Assembly: GCF_030718995.1 (NCBI RefSeq)
Contig: NZ_CP132204.1
Span: 62,001-126,000, forward strand
Source of the DNA: Arthrobacter oryzae
GTDB taxonomy: Bacteria > Actinomycetota > Actinomycetes > Actinomycetales > Micrococcaceae
Length of the DNA: 64,000 nucleotides
Reading direction: 5' to 3'
The notes under the pieces were generated by a model. It saw only the letters and a program-made list of their open reading frames with translations, was not told the DNA's origin and did no database searches. This document shows positions 42,158 through 52,157 of the stretch, piece by piece. A program made the position numbers and the translations under genes. How positions within the stretch are numbered: position 1 is the first letter of the stretch; each line of letters starts with the position of its first letter.

Positions 42158-43792
42158 CTACTTGGAAATTACGCCAAGACGGGTCTTGAAGGATGCATCG
42201 AGGGTCTTTTCGACACCCTTGACATCCTTGCCGGCGACCATGAGCTGGGCACCCTGCAGCAGCGGCAGCGTGGAGAGATCCTTGGCGACCGCCGTCTGGG
42301 CGTCACCCAGGACCTTCTCGCGCTCTGCCTTGTCAACCGTGGTGAGCTGCTTGGTGATCAGGTCCGTCACAGCCGCGTTCTCGTAGTGGTTCTTGAGGAA
42401 GTTGCCCGGAACAAAGAACGGCGTCAGGTAGTTGTCCGCATCCGAGTAGTCCGGGAACCAGCCCAGCTGGTACACGGGGTAGACGTCCTTGGTTCGGTCC
42501 TTTGAATACGTGACCCATTCGGTGGACTGCAGGTCCACCTTGAACAGGCCGGACTTCTCCAGCTGCTCCTTGATCATGGCGTACTCGTCGCCCGAGGACT
42601 TGCCGTAGTGGTCCGGGTTGTACTGCAGCTTGATGTTGACCGGAGCCGTGACGCCTGCATCGGTGAAGGCCTTCTTGGCCTTGTCCAGGCTGGGCTTGCC
42701 GCTGCCGTCGCCATACATTTCCTTCAGGGGCTGGATCGCCCCGGCGAAGCCGTCAGGGACCACGGAGTACGCCGGCAGGTAGGTGCCCTTGTAAACCTGG
42801 GTTGCGATGGCGTCCCGGTCCACGATGTTTGCCATGGCCTGGCGAACGGCGAGTGCCTTGGCGGGATCCGCGTCGGCGGCCTTGGCACCAAACGGCATGG
42901 TGTCAAAGTTGAACACGATGTAGCGCAGCTCGCCGCCGGGGCCCTTGTGGACCGTGACCTTGGAGTCCTTCTCAAGGTCGGCGGCGTCCGTTGCCGTGAG
43001 GCTGCGGCCGGCGACGTCGATGTTCCCCTGCTGGACGTCCAGCTTGAGGTTGTTCGAGTCGGCGTAGTACTTGATGCTCGCGCCGTCGTTGGCGGGCTTG
43101 CCCAGCAGGCCCTTGTAGTCCGGGTTGGCCTTCAGGCTGACGAGCTCGTTCTTCTTGTAGCTCTCGATGGTGTAAGGGCCGGCGAAAGGCTTGCCCTTGA
43201 CGATGTCGTCGTCGCTCATCAGCTTGTCCGCCGGGAAGACCTCTTCATCGATGATCGGTCCGGCGTTGGCGGCCAGAACACCGGGGAAGACCTGGTCGTT
43301 GCCGGCTTTGAGCGTGAAGACGACCGTGGAGTCGTCTTTGGCTGTGACCGAGTCCAGGTTTCCGAGGAGGGAGGCCGGACCGTTGTCGTCCGCGATGCTG
43401 ACAACGCGGTCGATGGAGAACTTCACGTCCGACGACGTGAGGGCGTGACCGTTGGCAAATTTGAGGTCCGACTTGAGCTTCACGGTGTATTCCGTGGGGC
43501 TGGTGAATTCGGCGGATTCCGCGATGTCGGGAGAAGCATCAGCCGTGCCGGGCTTGGCATTGAGCAGGAAGGGGTAGATCTGGTTCATCACCATAAAGGA
43601 ACCGGCGTCGTACGAGCCCGCAGGATCGAGGGTGACGACCTTGTCGGTGGTGCCGTAGGTGATGGTTCCGCCTCCGGCGCCGCCGGTGGAAGTTCCGCCG
43701 CCGCCGGACGGGCCCGTGCAGGCTGTCAGTGCAAACGCGGAAACACCCGCGAGCGCGATAGCGCTGTGCAGGGCCTTTTTGTTCATTGCCAT
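42158..43792 (-). CDS. Peptide ABC transporter solute-binding lipoprotein (DppA/OppA type)
   Basis: A 544-aa extracytoplasmic SBP_bac_5 protein. The signal peptide ends in lipobox LTAC with lipidated Cys25, followed by a Gly/Ser linker. The mature part starts TITYGTTDKVVTLDPAGSYDAGSFMVMNQIYPFLL and contains FTSPTEYTVKLKSDLKFANGHALTSSDVKFSIDRV, hallmark segments of peptide-binding proteins. ATG at 43792 is chosen because it yields the signal peptide; the frame opens at 43936 without one. It heads the transporter operon. The 294 bases to the divergent caspase gene hold both promoters; I see no clear operator. Confidence 0.94.
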   Translation of the reverse strand: MAMNKKALHSAIALAGVSAFALTACTGPSGGGGTSTGGAGGGTITYGTTDKVVTLDPAGSYDAGSFMVMNQIYPFLLNAKPGTADASPDIAESAEFTSPTEYTVKLKSDLKFANGHALTSSDVKFSIDRVVSIADDNGPASLLGNLDSVTAKDDSTVVFTLKAGNDQVFPGVLAANAGPIIDEEVFPADKLMSDDDIVKGKPFAGPYTIESYKKNELVSLKANPDYKGLLGKPANDGASIKYYADSNNLKLDVQQGNIDVAGRSLTATDAADLEKDSKVTVHKGPGGELRYIVFNFDTMPFGAKAADADPAKALAVRQAMANIVDRDAIATQVYKGTYLPAYSVVPDGFAGAIQPLKEMYGDGSGKPSLDKAKKAFTDAGVTAPVNIKLQYNPDHYGKSSGDEYAMIKEQLEKSGLFKVDLQSTEWVTYSKDRTKDVYPVYQLGWFPDYSDADNYLTPFFVPGNFLKNHYENAAVTDLITKQLTTVDKAEREKVLGDAQTAVAKDLSTLPLLQGAQLMVAGKDVKGVEKTLDASFKTRLGVISK

Positions 43793-44086
43793 CTGTGGAC
43801 TTTCTGTTCGATGAGTACACGCGCGCCGCCGCGCAACTGGATGAGCTGGACTCGGTGGGCGGGACGGTGTCCTGATCACCCGATTCAACCAGACCGAAGC
43901 GCGCTGAATCGTTACAACCTGTGAGTTGAGACACAAAATTTACCTGAATGGGGGAAAACTATCGTTTTCTTCCGCCGACCGGGCGGATCGGGGCCCGGCG
44001 GAATGATTGCCCGTGCTGTGGTCATTGCCATTGAAGAGCCTCACTCCCGGGAATAGAGTTGCCCTACCTGGCCGAAGGAACACATC

Positions 44087-44914
44087 ATGAGCAAAGCCGC
44101 CCTCTGTGTGGGGATCAACGAATTTGAACATCTGCCGAAGTCCAGCTGGCTGCAGGGTTGCGTCAATGACGCCCGCGATCTCGCCGGACTGCTGCAGTCC
44201 GGGTATGGCTTCGCCGAGGCGGACATCTCCCTGTTGCTCGATTCGCAGGCCACGAAGAACCAGGTCATGGCGGAGCTTGATTCTCTCCTGGACCGCGCCG
44301 CCGCCGGCGAACTCCAGCACATCGTCTTTACGTTCTCCAGCCACGGAACGCAGATTCCGGACAGCAGCGATGACGAGGCGGACCGGCTGGACGAGGCCTT
44401 CGCCTGCTACGACATCAACAACACGGGCGACTCGTGGGATCCTGCCACGGTGATTTCGGACGACGAATTATTCGCCCTCTTTGCGCGGCTTCCGGACGGT
44501 GTCCTCATGGACGTTGTCTTGGATACCTGCCACAGCGGTACCGGCCTGAAATCGCTGGACCTGCTGCCCGGGCGAAGGCCCCGGTTCCTGCCGGCGCCCA
44601 CAGCGCGGGGCGTTGCCGACACCGAGTTCAGGGACACCAGGGCCCTGCGGGACCTGGTCAAAGCCGGCCGGGGTGTCAAACCGGTCCTCCTGGCCGCCTG
44701 CCGGGCCGACCAGACCGCCGCCGACGCCTTCCTGGAGGGCCGCTACAACGGGGCCTTCACGTACAACTTCATCCGAGCCGTCAGGGGCGACGGCGCGCTG
44801 GGCCGGGCGGAGATCCTGAAGCTGGTCAGCAAGGGCCTGCGGGCAGGCGGCTTTGACCAGGTGGCACAGCTGGAGGGCTCGACGGCGGCGCGGAAGGCTC
44901 CCTGGGGAAGCTGA
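44087..44914 (+). CDS. Caspase-family (C14, metacaspase-like) peptidase
   Basis: A 275-aa stand-alone caspase-fold protein. The catalytic His is H86 in FTFSSHGTQIPD and the Cys is C148 in VVLDTCHSGTG, giving the full clan CD dyad. The N-terminus KAALCVGINEF and CVNDARDLAGLL are typical of metacaspase p20. Acidic residues after the His (DSSDDEADRLDEAFACYD) may bind calcium, as in metacaspases, which cut after Arg or Lys. There is no signal peptide, membrane segment or fused sensor domain. AAGGAA lies 6 bases before the ATG. It is convergent with a zinc metallopeptidase gene 37 bases away. Confidence 0.9.
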   Translation: MSKAALCVGINEFEHLPKSSWLQGCVNDARDLAGLLQSGYGFAEADISLLLDSQATKNQVMAELDSLLDRAAAGELQHIVFTFSSHGTQIPDSSDDEADRLDEAFACYDINNTGDSWDPATVISDDELFALFARLPDGVLMDVVLDTCHSGTGLKSLDLLPGRRPRFLPAPTARGVADTEFRDTRALRDLVKAGRGVKPVLLAACRADQTAADAFLEGRYNGAFTYNFIRAVRGDGALGRAEILKLVSKGLRAGGFDQVAQLEGSTAARKAPWGS

Positions 44915-44945
44915 CACAGGGGGCGCTGACACAGGGGGCGCTGAC
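44910..44945. repeat. 15-bp tandem repeat at the caspase gene stop
   Basis: GCTGACACAGGGGGC occurs twice at 44910-44939, followed by a partial third copy GCTGAC. It overlaps the TGA stop and fills the gap to the convergent gene. Confidence 0.85.
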
Positions 44946-44951
44946 GGAGGC

Positions 44952-46592
44952 TCACTCCCGGCGTTCGTCCTCCGGGTGGAACGTTGCCGCCGGCATTCTG
45001 ATCCCGGCTTCCCGTTTTATGGTCTCGAGTTTCTCCTGCTGCCATTCCGCGTCCATGACCGGCTTGAGTGCGGCGAAACACAGCCGGCCGCCTTCGTCAA
45101 ACCGCAGCAGGCCACCGCCACGGACTGTGTAGTAGTCAGTGTCGACGCGCAGGCCGAGCTTGTTCCTCGCTTCTGATCTGGACAGGGTGACTGACTGTAC
45201 GTAGGAGGCTCCGATCTCGGAGACGACGAACCCGTCAGGGCCCACACGCGTACTGGGGCGCACCCGGTTCACAACAATGCTCGTGTTCTGGTCGATGCCG
45301 GACGCCTCGATCAGCCGTGGATTCTCCCAAATGAACCGGTTGACCTCTTCAGGGTCGGCGGCCAAGGCTGACAACCGGACCGGATAGCGCAGGTCGCGGA
45401 GGTGCTTGAGCCCGTCCAGGAGTTCATCGGGTTCCGTGGACAGGTCTATGTCCCAAAAAGCGTCGCGGACGGCCTGCCTGTATCCCATCATGTCCGTCGG
45501 CACCAGCACCGCGTCAGCTGCGAGAATTCCACGCAGCAGGTCTTCCCAGCCCGGGTCCACCGGCGGCATGTAGGCAAGCCCCCGCAGCACCATCCCCAGC
45601 ATCTGGTGCCCGAGGTGCGCCCCGGCTTCGGCCACCTGGTACCGGCTGGACCGGCCGCCAGGCCTTTCCAGCCGCTGCAACCAGAGTTTGACGACGGCGT
45701 CCAGCACCGCCTTCACGGCAATCTCGCCCCGCCGGTGGGGTTCGGGATCCAGCCGCCACTCGAAGGGAACATCCATGGCCAGCGGCCGTCGGGCGGCGCC
45801 GCGGGAGAACAGTCCGTCTGCCAGCCCGAACAGCCCGGACGCCAGGACTTCCTGTTCCATGTTCCGGGCGGCCACTACTCCCCGCTTGCCGTCCGCGCCC
45901 GGAACAGCCACTGACAACTGTTGCTCCACCCGCTCAGGCGACGAAAAAACGCTCAGCATGGCCACAAGGTCCGCGATGCATTCGTGCAGGGCATAGCCGT
46001 CGAGCAAAGCATCGCTGTCCGTCCACAGCCGCCGGTAGCCGTCCAGGACTGCATGCGTCACCTCGTGTGCCACGAGGTCGTGATAAAGCGCCAGAGGCAC
46101 GGAACGCTGGGAACGGCCATCGGTTTTGTGGCCAAAGCGGATGAGTCCGCGCTCGCGGTCGTAGCCGGTTGAGGTGTAAGGGATCTTGTCATACACACTG
46201 ATGACCAGCCGATGGCCCGAGGCCCAGCCCATCCGGCGTCCGAGGGTGACTTCAAAGGCCTGGAGCGTGGCCGTCGCCACCGCATAGACGTGCTGCGCCA
46301 GGAAGCGGCTGTCGGCCAGCAACTCATCGAGCCCGGATGGCGCGGCCTGGTCGTCAATGCACCATTCGTTGCGGTCTACGGCCAAGGAAATAGGCCGGGG
46401 ACCGTCAGCCCCGGGAGCCCGCACCCGCAGCGCCAGCCGCGCCCCCACCGGGCCGTTGGCGAGTCTCTCCACGGGAACCCGGATACTGGTGGTCAGCGGC
46501 TTGCCCGACTTGCGGGTAAAGGGGCCCTCGGCAAGCGCCGTAAGCGCGACCATTTCGAGGCCATGCCCGATGCCGAGCGCTGGTGAGACCAT
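44952..46592 (-). CDS. Thermolysin-like (gluzincin) zinc metallopeptidase, cytosolic
   Basis: A 546-aa protein with zinc motif HEVTH at 176-180 (H176, E177, H180) and, 24 residues later, ALHECIADL, whose E204 matches the third zinc ligand of thermolysin-type (NEAxSD-like) enzymes. The spacing is that of M4/M36-type gluzincins. The N-terminal 170 residues include a beta-rich region with a VYDKIPYTSTGYDRERGLIRFGH segment before the active site. The C-terminal half is helical with a late YVQSVTLSRSEARNKLGL block that I do not recognise. No signal peptide is visible, unusual for secreted M4 enzymes. The gene faces the caspase gene. Confidence 0.8.
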   Translation of the reverse strand: MVSPALGIGHGLEMVALTALAEGPFTRKSGKPLTTSIRVPVERLANGPVGARLALRVRAPGADGPRPISLAVDRNEWCIDDQAAPSGLDELLADSRFLAQHVYAVATATLQAFEVTLGRRMGWASGHRLVISVYDKIPYTSTGYDRERGLIRFGHKTDGRSQRSVPLALYHDLVAHEVTHAVLDGYRRLWTDSDALLDGYALHECIADLVAMLSVFSSPERVEQQLSVAVPGADGKRGVVAARNMEQEVLASGLFGLADGLFSRGAARRPLAMDVPFEWRLDPEPHRRGEIAVKAVLDAVVKLWLQRLERPGGRSSRYQVAEAGAHLGHQMLGMVLRGLAYMPPVDPGWEDLLRGILAADAVLVPTDMMGYRQAVRDAFWDIDLSTEPDELLDGLKHLRDLRYPVRLSALAADPEEVNRFIWENPRLIEASGIDQNTSIVVNRVRPSTRVGPDGFVVSEIGASYVQSVTLSRSEARNKLGLRVDTDYYTVRGGGLLRFDEGGRLCFAALKPVMDAEWQQEKLETIKREAGIRMPAATFHPEDERRE

Positions 46593-46724
46593 AACGGGCC
46601 CGCTTTCCTCAACTGTGCAGCCTCCCGGGTGAGGGGGCCTGCATCAAGTCTGGTTCCCAGGCCTCAATTATTGCGGTCGCAGGCGTCATTGACTACGGCT
46701 GGCCGCAGCGACTTGCATCCCGGG

Positions 46725-47864
46725 CTAGAGTGCTGCGCGCTGCAGCGAGCGCGCTGCGTCGATGGTCGCCTGCCCCAGGACCCGGCTTCCCTGGTACAGC
46801 ACCACTGTCTGTCCGGGAGCCACTCCGCGCAGCGGAGTAGTCAGCGTCACCACAAGGTTCGTCCGCTCCGCGCCGTCGTCGTCCGTCAAAAGTTCCGTAT
46901 GGGCGGTCGCGGGAACGGGATCGCCATGGGCGCGGACCTGAGCGTGGCAGTCAAACTCCTCGCCGGTGGCAATTTCCGCGATGGGCACGCCGGCCCAGGA
47001 GACCTTGATGCCGCGGATCTCATCGATGGCCAGCAGCGCCTCAGGGCCCACCACCACCTTGTTTTCCTTGGGCCGGATCTCCAGGACGAACCGCGGCTTG
47101 CCATCGGCGGCGGGAGTGCCCAGCTTGAGGCCGCGGCGCTGGCCCACCGTGAACGCGTTGGCGCCGGGGTGCTCGCCCACCTTGGACCCGGTTTCGTCCA
47201 CGATGTCGCCGGTGGTCATGTCAATCTTTTCCGCGAGCCACCCGGCGGTATCGCCGTCCGGAATGAAGCAGATGTCGTGGCTGTCCGGCTTGTTGGCCAC
47301 GGAGAGCCCGCGGCGTTCAGCCTCCGCGCGCACTTCAGCCTTCGAGGGAGTGTCCGCCAGCGGGAACATGGAGTGCTTGAGCTGTTCGTGGGTGAGCACG
47401 CCGAGCACATAGCTCTGGTCCTTGGCCCAGTCGGCCGCCCGGTGGAGTTCCGGGTTTCCTTCTGCGTCCGTGATCACCTTGGCGTAGTGGCCGGTGCAGA
47501 CGGCATCGAACCCCAGCGCGATGGCCTTTTCCAGCAGCGCCGCAAACTTGATGCGTTCGTTGCAGCGCATGCAGGGGTTCGGAGTGCGTCCGGCGGCGTA
47601 CTCGTCGATGAAGTCCTGGACTACGTCTTCCTTGAACCGCTCGGAGAAGTCCCACACGTAGTACGGGATGCCCAGCACGTCACAGGCACGCCAGGCGTCG
47701 CGGGAGTCCTCGATGGTGCAGCACCCGCGGCTGCCGGTACGGAGCGTTCCGGGCATCCTCGACAACGCCAGGTGGACACCGACGACGTCGTGTCCCGCCT
47801 CGACGGCGCGGGCGGCGGCTACGGCGGAATCGACTCCGCCGCTCATGGCTGCAAGAACTCGCAT
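46725..47864 (-). CDS. mnmA: tRNA-specific 2-thiouridylase
   Basis: Uses ATP and a persulfide sulfur to make 2-thiouridine at wobble position 34 of Lys, Glu and Gln tRNAs. The 379-aa protein begins [24 protein letters not shown] with the SGGVDS PP-loop. The catalytic Cys is in [14 protein letters not shown], and the family blocks [17 protein letters not shown] and [12 protein letters not shown] are present. ATG at 47864 gives this PP-loop start; the longer frame has no support. The cysteine desulfurase at 49330-50559 is on the same strand, with the flavoprotein gene between on the other strand. In M. tuberculosis the equivalent genes are also close (Rv3024c, Rv3025c). Confidence 0.96.
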   Translation of the reverse strand: MRVLAAMSGGVDSAVAAARAVEAGHDVVGVHLALSRMPGTLRTGSRGCCTIEDSRDAWRACDVLGIPYYVWDFSERFKEDVVQDFIDEYAAGRTPNPCMRCNERIKFAALLEKAIALGFDAVCTGHYAKVITDAEGNPELHRAADWAKDQSYVLGVLTHEQLKHSMFPLADTPSKAEVRAEAERRGLSVANKPDSHDICFIPDGDTAGWLAEKIDMTTGDIVDETGSKVGEHPGANAFTVGQRRGLKLGTPAADGKPRFVLEIRPKENKVVVGPEALLAIDEIRGIKVSWAGVPIAEIATGEEFDCHAQVRAHGDPVPATAHTELLTDDDGAERTNLVVTLTTPLRGVAPGQTVVLYQGSRVLGQATIDAARSLQRAAL

Positions 47865-48043
47865 GCTGGCTTTCTTTAGGGGGAAGGTTTGGTGGTGCGG
47901 CCGCAGCCCGTCCTGGCCCGGCGCGTGGCACGCCGGCTGGACACACTGCATGCCCGTCTATTCTACCGCGCCGGCAAAGAGTGCCCGGAAATCACCCCTG
48001 CGCCCCTTGACTGCCCGCTGGATGCCTTCTATCGTCAAGATTA

Positions 48044-48054
48044 TTGTTTTTAGA
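48044..48054 (+). promoter_or_regulatory. AT-rich 11-mer shared with the Fe-S repressor/DoxX intergenic region
   Basis: TTGTTTTTAGA lies 46 bases upstream of the flavoprotein ATG. Its exact reverse complement is at 52158-52168, between the SufR-like repressor gene and the DoxX-like gene. A possible shared operator, or a promoter element. Confidence 0.4.
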
Positions 48055-48100
48055 ATGGACGCGGCCTCATCGCCAGGCCCTTCAGGAATCGAGCGGCACC

Positions 48101-49351
48101 ATGCCCGTGGAACGCAACATCGAAGACATCGTCATCGCTGGCGCCGGCCTGGCCGGGGCCACTGCGGCCCGGACGCTGCGCAGCGAAGGCTTTTCCGGCC
48201 GGATCACCCTCATCGGTTCTGAGCTGCACCACCCGTACCTTCGCCCGCCGCTGTCGAAGGACTACCTGCTGGGCACAGCGGGCGAAGACGCCGTGCCGGT
48301 GGCGCCTGAGGCGTGGTACACCGAGAACGACGTCGACCTCCGCCTCGGTACGCACGTCGCCGCCATCGACCCCGGCGCGCGCACGGTACATCTCAGCAGC
48401 GGCGGTTCGCTGGAGTACGGCGCGCTCCTGCTGGCTACGGGTGCCGTCCCCCGACGCATGCAACTGCCAGGGAGCGGGCTGGACGGTGTCAGCACGTTCC
48501 GGACCCTGGACGACAGCCGCCGCCTCCGGGAGCAGATCTCGACGGGCGGAAAGAACCTGGTGATGATCGGCTCCGGCTGGATCGGGATGGAACTCGCGGC
48601 TGCGGCCACCACTTATGGCAACCATGTGACCCTGCTCGGGCTTGAGGACATTCCGCTGGCGGCCGCGGTCGGACCGGAACTGGGCGCATTTTTCCGCTCA
48701 GTCCACGAAGCCAACGGGGTCAGGTTCCGGCTGGGCACCACGGCGTCCGAACTTCGGGGCGACGCCGGCCGCGTCACCGCGGTGGTCACCGGTTCGGGCG
48801 ATGTGCTGCCGGCCGACATCGTGGTGATCGCCGTGGGCGTGCTGCCGGAGACTGCGCTGGCGGAAGCCGCAGGCCTGGCCCTGGACAACGGCATTCTGGC
48901 GGACGCCTCCCTGCGGACGAGCGTCCGGGGCATCTTCGCCGCCGGAGACGTGGCCAACGCCCTGCACCCGTTCACCGGGCAGCACCACCGCAGCGAGCAT
49001 TGGTCCAATGCACTCAACGGAGGAAAAATCGCCGCCAAATCGATCCTCGGCCAGGATGCGCAGCTGGACACGATTCCGTATTTCTACACGGACCAGTACG
49101 ACGTCAGCATGGAGTATTCGGGTTTCCCCTCGCTGGCGGCGGGCGCGGAACCGGTCATCAGGGGCTCGCTGGCCAGCAGGGAATTCATTGCGTTCTGGCA
49201 GCACGAAGGCCGGGTGGTGGCAGGCATGAACGTCAACGTTCCCCGCACCCAGAAAGCCATCAAGGCCCTGGTCTCCAGCCGCGCTCCGGTCAACGCCGCC
49301 CGCCTGGCCGATCCCGCCGTCGCGCTGGATCAGCTCCTGGCAGAGGACTGA
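48101..49351 (+). CDS. FAD/NAD(P)-dependent oxidoreductase, ferredoxin-reductase type
   Basis: A 416-aa flavoprotein with two dinucleotide-binding motifs: [17 protein letters not shown] near the N-terminus for FAD, and [17 protein letters not shown] at about 147-163 for NAD(P). The FAD segment [41 protein letters not shown] is near 285-325. This is the layout of putidaredoxin/rubredoxin/ferredoxin reductases, with a C-terminal dimerisation domain. It would pass electrons from NAD(P)H to a ferredoxin; no ferredoxin or P450 gene is adjacent. ATG at 48101 is used, since the longer frame adds no recognisable sequence. The tail overlaps the convergent desulfurase gene by 22 bases. Confidence 0.9.
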   Translation: MPVERNIEDIVIAGAGLAGATAARTLRSEGFSGRITLIGSELHHPYLRPPLSKDYLLGTAGEDAVPVAPEAWYTENDVDLRLGTHVAAIDPGARTVHLSSGGSLEYGALLLATGAVPRRMQLPGSGLDGVSTFRTLDDSRRLREQISTGGKNLVMIGSGWIGMELAAAATTYGNHVTLLGLEDIPLAAAVGPELGAFFRSVHEANGVRFRLGTTASELRGDAGRVTAVVTGSGDVLPADIVVIAVGVLPETALAEAAGLALDNGILADASLRTSVRGIFAAGDVANALHPFTGQHHRSEHWSNALNGGKIAAKSILGQDAQLDTIPYFYTDQYDVSMEYSGFPSLAAGAEPVIRGSLASREFIAFWQHEGRVVAGMNVNVPRTQKAIKALVSSRAPVNAARLADPAVALDQLLAED

Positions 49352-50559
49352 CGCGCCACCGTGGCAGCGGTCTGGATGGACGATTCATGTCCGGCCATCC
49401 CTGCCTGGCGAGCACGTTGGTAGGCGCCCGGCAGCGCTGCCAGCAGGGCGTCGACATCCGCGTCGGTGGAAGCATGCCCCAGGGAAAAGCGCTGCGCGCC
49501 CCGCGCGGTCTCCTCGTCGAGCCCCATGGCCAGCAGCACGTGCGAAGGCCGCGGCACGCCGGCGGTGCAGGCCGAGCCGGTGGACGATTCGACGCCGGCG
49601 AGGTCCAGCAGGAACAGCAGCGAGTCACCTTCGCAGCCAGGGAACGTGAAGTGCGCATTGCCGGGCAGGCGCCCGTCCCCCGGCGCGCCACGCAGGACAG
49701 CTTCGGGGACGGCGTCCAGTACGCCGGCGATCAGCCGGTCCCGCAGCCCACTGATGCGCGCCGCTTCCCCGGGGAGGTCCCTGGCCACGGCTTCCGCCGC
49801 GGCGGCGAAGGCGGCAATCGATGCCGTGTCCAGCGTCCCTGAACGGACGTCGCGCTCCTGGCCCCCGCCATGCTGCACAGGCGTCAGCTTGACCGAGCGG
49901 CCGAGCAGCAGGGCGCCGACGCCCACCGGCCCGCCGATCTTGTGTCCGGAGATGGACATGGCGTCCAGTCCGCTGGCCCGGAAGTCGACGGGCACGGACC
50001 CGAAGGCCTGGACCGCGTCGGAATGAACAGGAACGCCCGCGGCGTGGGCCGCTTCAACCACAGCCTGCACCGGCTGAATAGTGCCGACCTCGTTATTGGC
50101 CCACATCACCGAGACGAGGGCGATGGACTCCGGATTCCGGGAGAGTTCCGACTTCAGCACGTCGAGGTCCACCACACCCTCGGAATCCACGGGGAGCCAC
50201 GAAACCTCCGCCTGCTCGTGACGTTCCAGCCATTCAACGGTGTCCAGGACGGCATGGTGTTCGACGGCGGAGCAGAGGATCCGCGTGCGTCCCGGATCTT
50301 CGGCGCGGCGGGACCAGTACAGGCCCTTGACAGCCAGGTTGTCAGCCTCCGTGCCGCCCGAGGTGAAGATGACCTCCGACGGATGGGCCCCGGCTGCGGC
50401 GGCAATGGCCTCCCGGGCATCCTCCACCGCGCGGCGGGCGCGGCGCCCGGAGCCGTGCAGCGACGACGGGTTTCCGGTCCTGGCGAGCTCGCGCGTGAGT
50501 GCCGCCAGGGCCTCGGCGGCGATGGGCGTGGTGGCAGCATGATCGAGGTAGACGGACAC
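49330..50559 (-). CDS. iscS: Cysteine desulfurase (NifS/IscS class)
   Basis: PLP enzyme that removes sulfur from cysteine as an enzyme persulfide, used for tRNA thiolation and Fe-S clusters. The 409-aa protein has [10 protein letters not shown] at the start, the PLP-binding [10 protein letters not shown] and Schiff-base Lys at about 207 in [10 protein letters not shown]. The catalytic Cys is at about 331 in [10 protein letters not shown] on the loop of class I enzymes. [13 protein letters not shown] is present. Same strand as mnmA, its likely sulfur acceptor. No iscU or suf genes are nearby. Confidence 0.95.
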   Translation of the reverse strand: MSVYLDHAATTPIAAEALAALTRELARTGNPSSLHGSGRRARRAVEDAREAIAAAAGAHPSEVIFTSGGTEADNLAVKGLYWSRRAEDPGRTRILCSAVEHHAVLDTVEWLERHEQAEVSWLPVDSEGVVDLDVLKSELSRNPESIALVSVMWANNEVGTIQPVQAVVEAAHAAGVPVHSDAVQAFGSVPVDFRASGLDAMSISGHKIGGPVGVGALLLGRSVKLTPVQHGGGQERDVRSGTLDTASIAAFAAAAEAVARDLPGEAARISGLRDRLIAGVLDAVPEAVLRGAPGDGRLPGNAHFTFPGCEGDSLLFLLDLAGVESSTGSACTAGVPRPSHVLLAMGLDEETARGAQRFSLGHASTDADVDALLAALPGAYQRARQAGMAGHESSIQTAATVARQSSARS

Positions 50560-50616
50560 AAGCCAATTCTAGCCGCGGACACCCGGCACGCTCCGGCGCC
50601 CGTGTAGATTCGAGCG

Positions 50617-51495
50617 GTGAAAGCCTCGATTTACCTGGTGCTGGCGACCCTGTTCTGGTCCGGGAACCTTGCGGTGGGGCAGGCAGCCGTCAACACCCTG
50701 ACGCCGTTGGAACTCACCTTCTGGAGGTGGGCACTGGCGGCACTTCCGCTGATGGCACTGGCCCACTTCCTGGAACGCCCCGACTGGCGCGCCGTCCTGG
50801 GCCGCTGGCGGGTACTGCTGCTCCTGAGCGTTCTGGGCATGGCCTGCTACACCCTGCTGCTCTACACAGCCCTCCAGCACACCTCGGCACTTAACGCCTC
50901 ACTGATTACGGCCGCCAACCCCGCCCTCATCGTGGTGATGGCCATTTTCATCCTCGGAGAAAAGCCCGGCATCTCCGGCTGGCTGGGCATAGTCCTGGGC
51001 CTCGCGGGAGTCCTCCTGGTCCTGACCCGTGGCGAACTGCACCGGGTGTTCAGCATTACCTTCAATGTCGGCGAGCTCCTGATGCTCGGGGCCATCGCCG
51101 TGTGGGGCTTCTACACCATCATTTCGCGCCGGCTGGGGCTGCCTGCCATTGCGTCCACGGCCGTTCAGGTGGTGATGGCCACCGTCCTGCTGGCTCCAGC
51201 TGCCATCGCCGCGGGAGTCCAGTTCCCCGCGACTGCCGCCGAAGGGTGGTCGATCGCCTACATTGCCGCGTTCCCGTCGCTGGGGGCCTACCTGTGCTGG
51301 AACCTCGCACTCAAGACAACTCCACCGGCAACCGCCGGCAATTACCTGAACCTGATCGTGGTCTTCACGGCGGCCATCACCGTGATGATGGGTATTCCGG
51401 TCACCCTGCCCCAGGCCATCGGGGGCCTGCTTGTCATAGCGGGCGTCCTGCTGGCCGGACGGCCGAACAGATCGCCGGAGTTCAGGACGGCGTAA
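50617..51495 (+). CDS. EamA-family (DMT superfamily) transporter
   Basis: A 292-aa membrane protein with about ten hydrophobic segments in two EamA repeats. Repeat 1 begins SIYLVLATLFWSGNLAVGQAAV and includes ALNASLITAANPALIVVMAIFILGEKPG. Repeat 2 begins LLMLGAIAWGFYT-like and includes TPPATAGNYLNLIVVFTAAITVMMG. These proteins export amino acids or other small metabolites; the substrate cannot be read from the sequence. The start is GTG at 50617. It is divergent from the desulfurase gene and overlaps the convergent repressor gene by 14 bases. Confidence 0.92.
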   Translation: MKASIYLVLATLFWSGNLAVGQAAVNTLTPLELTFWRWALAALPLMALAHFLERPDWRAVLGRWRVLLLLSVLGMACYTLLLYTALQHTSALNASLITAANPALIVVMAIFILGEKPGISGWLGIVLGLAGVLLVLTRGELHRVFSITFNVGELLMLGAIAVWGFYTIISRRLGLPAIASTAVQVVMATVLLAPAAIAAGVQFPATAAEGWSIAYIAAFPSLGAYLCWNLALKTTPPATAGNYLNLIVVFTAAITVMMGIPVTLPQAIGGLLVIAGVLLAGRPNRSPEFRTA

Positions 51496-52144
51496 TCCTG
51501 GCGCAGCACTGGCCGGGTGCGTCGTTGCCCACGATGCGGCTTTCCGCAACACCACAGCCGGCCGCAGCGCCGCTCAGGAAAGCTCCGTTCATGGCGCAGA
51601 CTGTGTCCGCATGTCCGTCCGCGAGCCGGTGGAACGGGCAGTTGCCCAGGGCAAAGCCTCCGTCGCCGTCAGGAACCGGCAGGTAACCCTCCGCCGCGAG
51701 GAACTCCTCGAGGCCTGGGCTGCCCTCGACCATCGCCAGGCCCTTTGCATGAGAAGTTGCCAGCAGCGCATCCCGCACCGGCTCTCCCACTGCGGTGGAA
51801 TGTTCGATGGCGGCCACCATCAATTCACCGGCCAGATCGTAATTGCGGTCAGGCACGGAGGCTCCCACTTCCGGCTGGGCCGCCCGGTACGTTTTTGCGG
51901 GCCGGCCGGAACCGGGCCCGGCCTTGCCGCCCAGTTTGCGGAACTCCGCGGTGAGCACCCCGTCCTGCAGCATTCTGTCGAGGTGGAACGACGCAGTGCT
52001 TCGCGGGATTCCGAGCGCTGCGGCCGCCTCGTCCCGCCCCACCGGGCGCGGGGATGACGTGACGAACCCGAAGAGCTTTCGGCGGTTTTCATCGCCGAGC
52101 GATGCCACGGCCGCAAGCCGGCGGTCCCACGGAAGTCTGCGCAT
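51482..52144 (-). CDS. SufR-like helix-turn-helix repressor with predicted Fe-S cluster
   Basis: A 220-aa regulator. The N-terminal winged helix (about 10-90) has DEAAAALGIPRSTASFHLDRMLQDGVL as the recognition part and a Gly-rich GRPAKTYR wing. The C-terminal domain has five cysteines: C169 (GNCPF), C183 (TVCAMN), C197 and C213-C214 (PGQCCARI), in the arrangement of SufR-type Fe-S sensing repressors. It thus probably senses redox, iron or NO. ATG at 52144 is preferred over TTG at 52168, which has no ribosome site. It is divergent from the DoxX-like gene, with three TCTAAAA-like motifs between them. Confidence 0.85.
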   Translation of the reverse strand: MRRLPWDRRLAAVASLGDENRRKLFGFVTSSPRPVGRDEAAAALGIPRSTASFHLDRMLQDGVLTAEFRKLGGKAGPGSGRPAKTYRAAQPEVGASVPDRNYDLAGELMVAAIEHSTAVGEPVRDALLATSHAKGLAMVEGSPGLEEFLAAEGYLPVPDGDGGFALGNCPFHRLADGHADTVCAMNGAFLSGAAAGCGVAESRIVGNDAPGQCCARITPS

Positions 52145-52157
52145 GGAACACCCTAAC

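Noticed and set aside
42608..43924. 438-aa open frame opposite the peptide-binding lipoprotein gene
   Set aside because: Shadow frame with low-complexity Val/Arg/Gly sequence; the opposite strand encodes a clear lipoprotein.
46629..47879. 416-aa open frame opposite mnmA
   Set aside because: Shadow of mnmA; no domain and no ribosome site.
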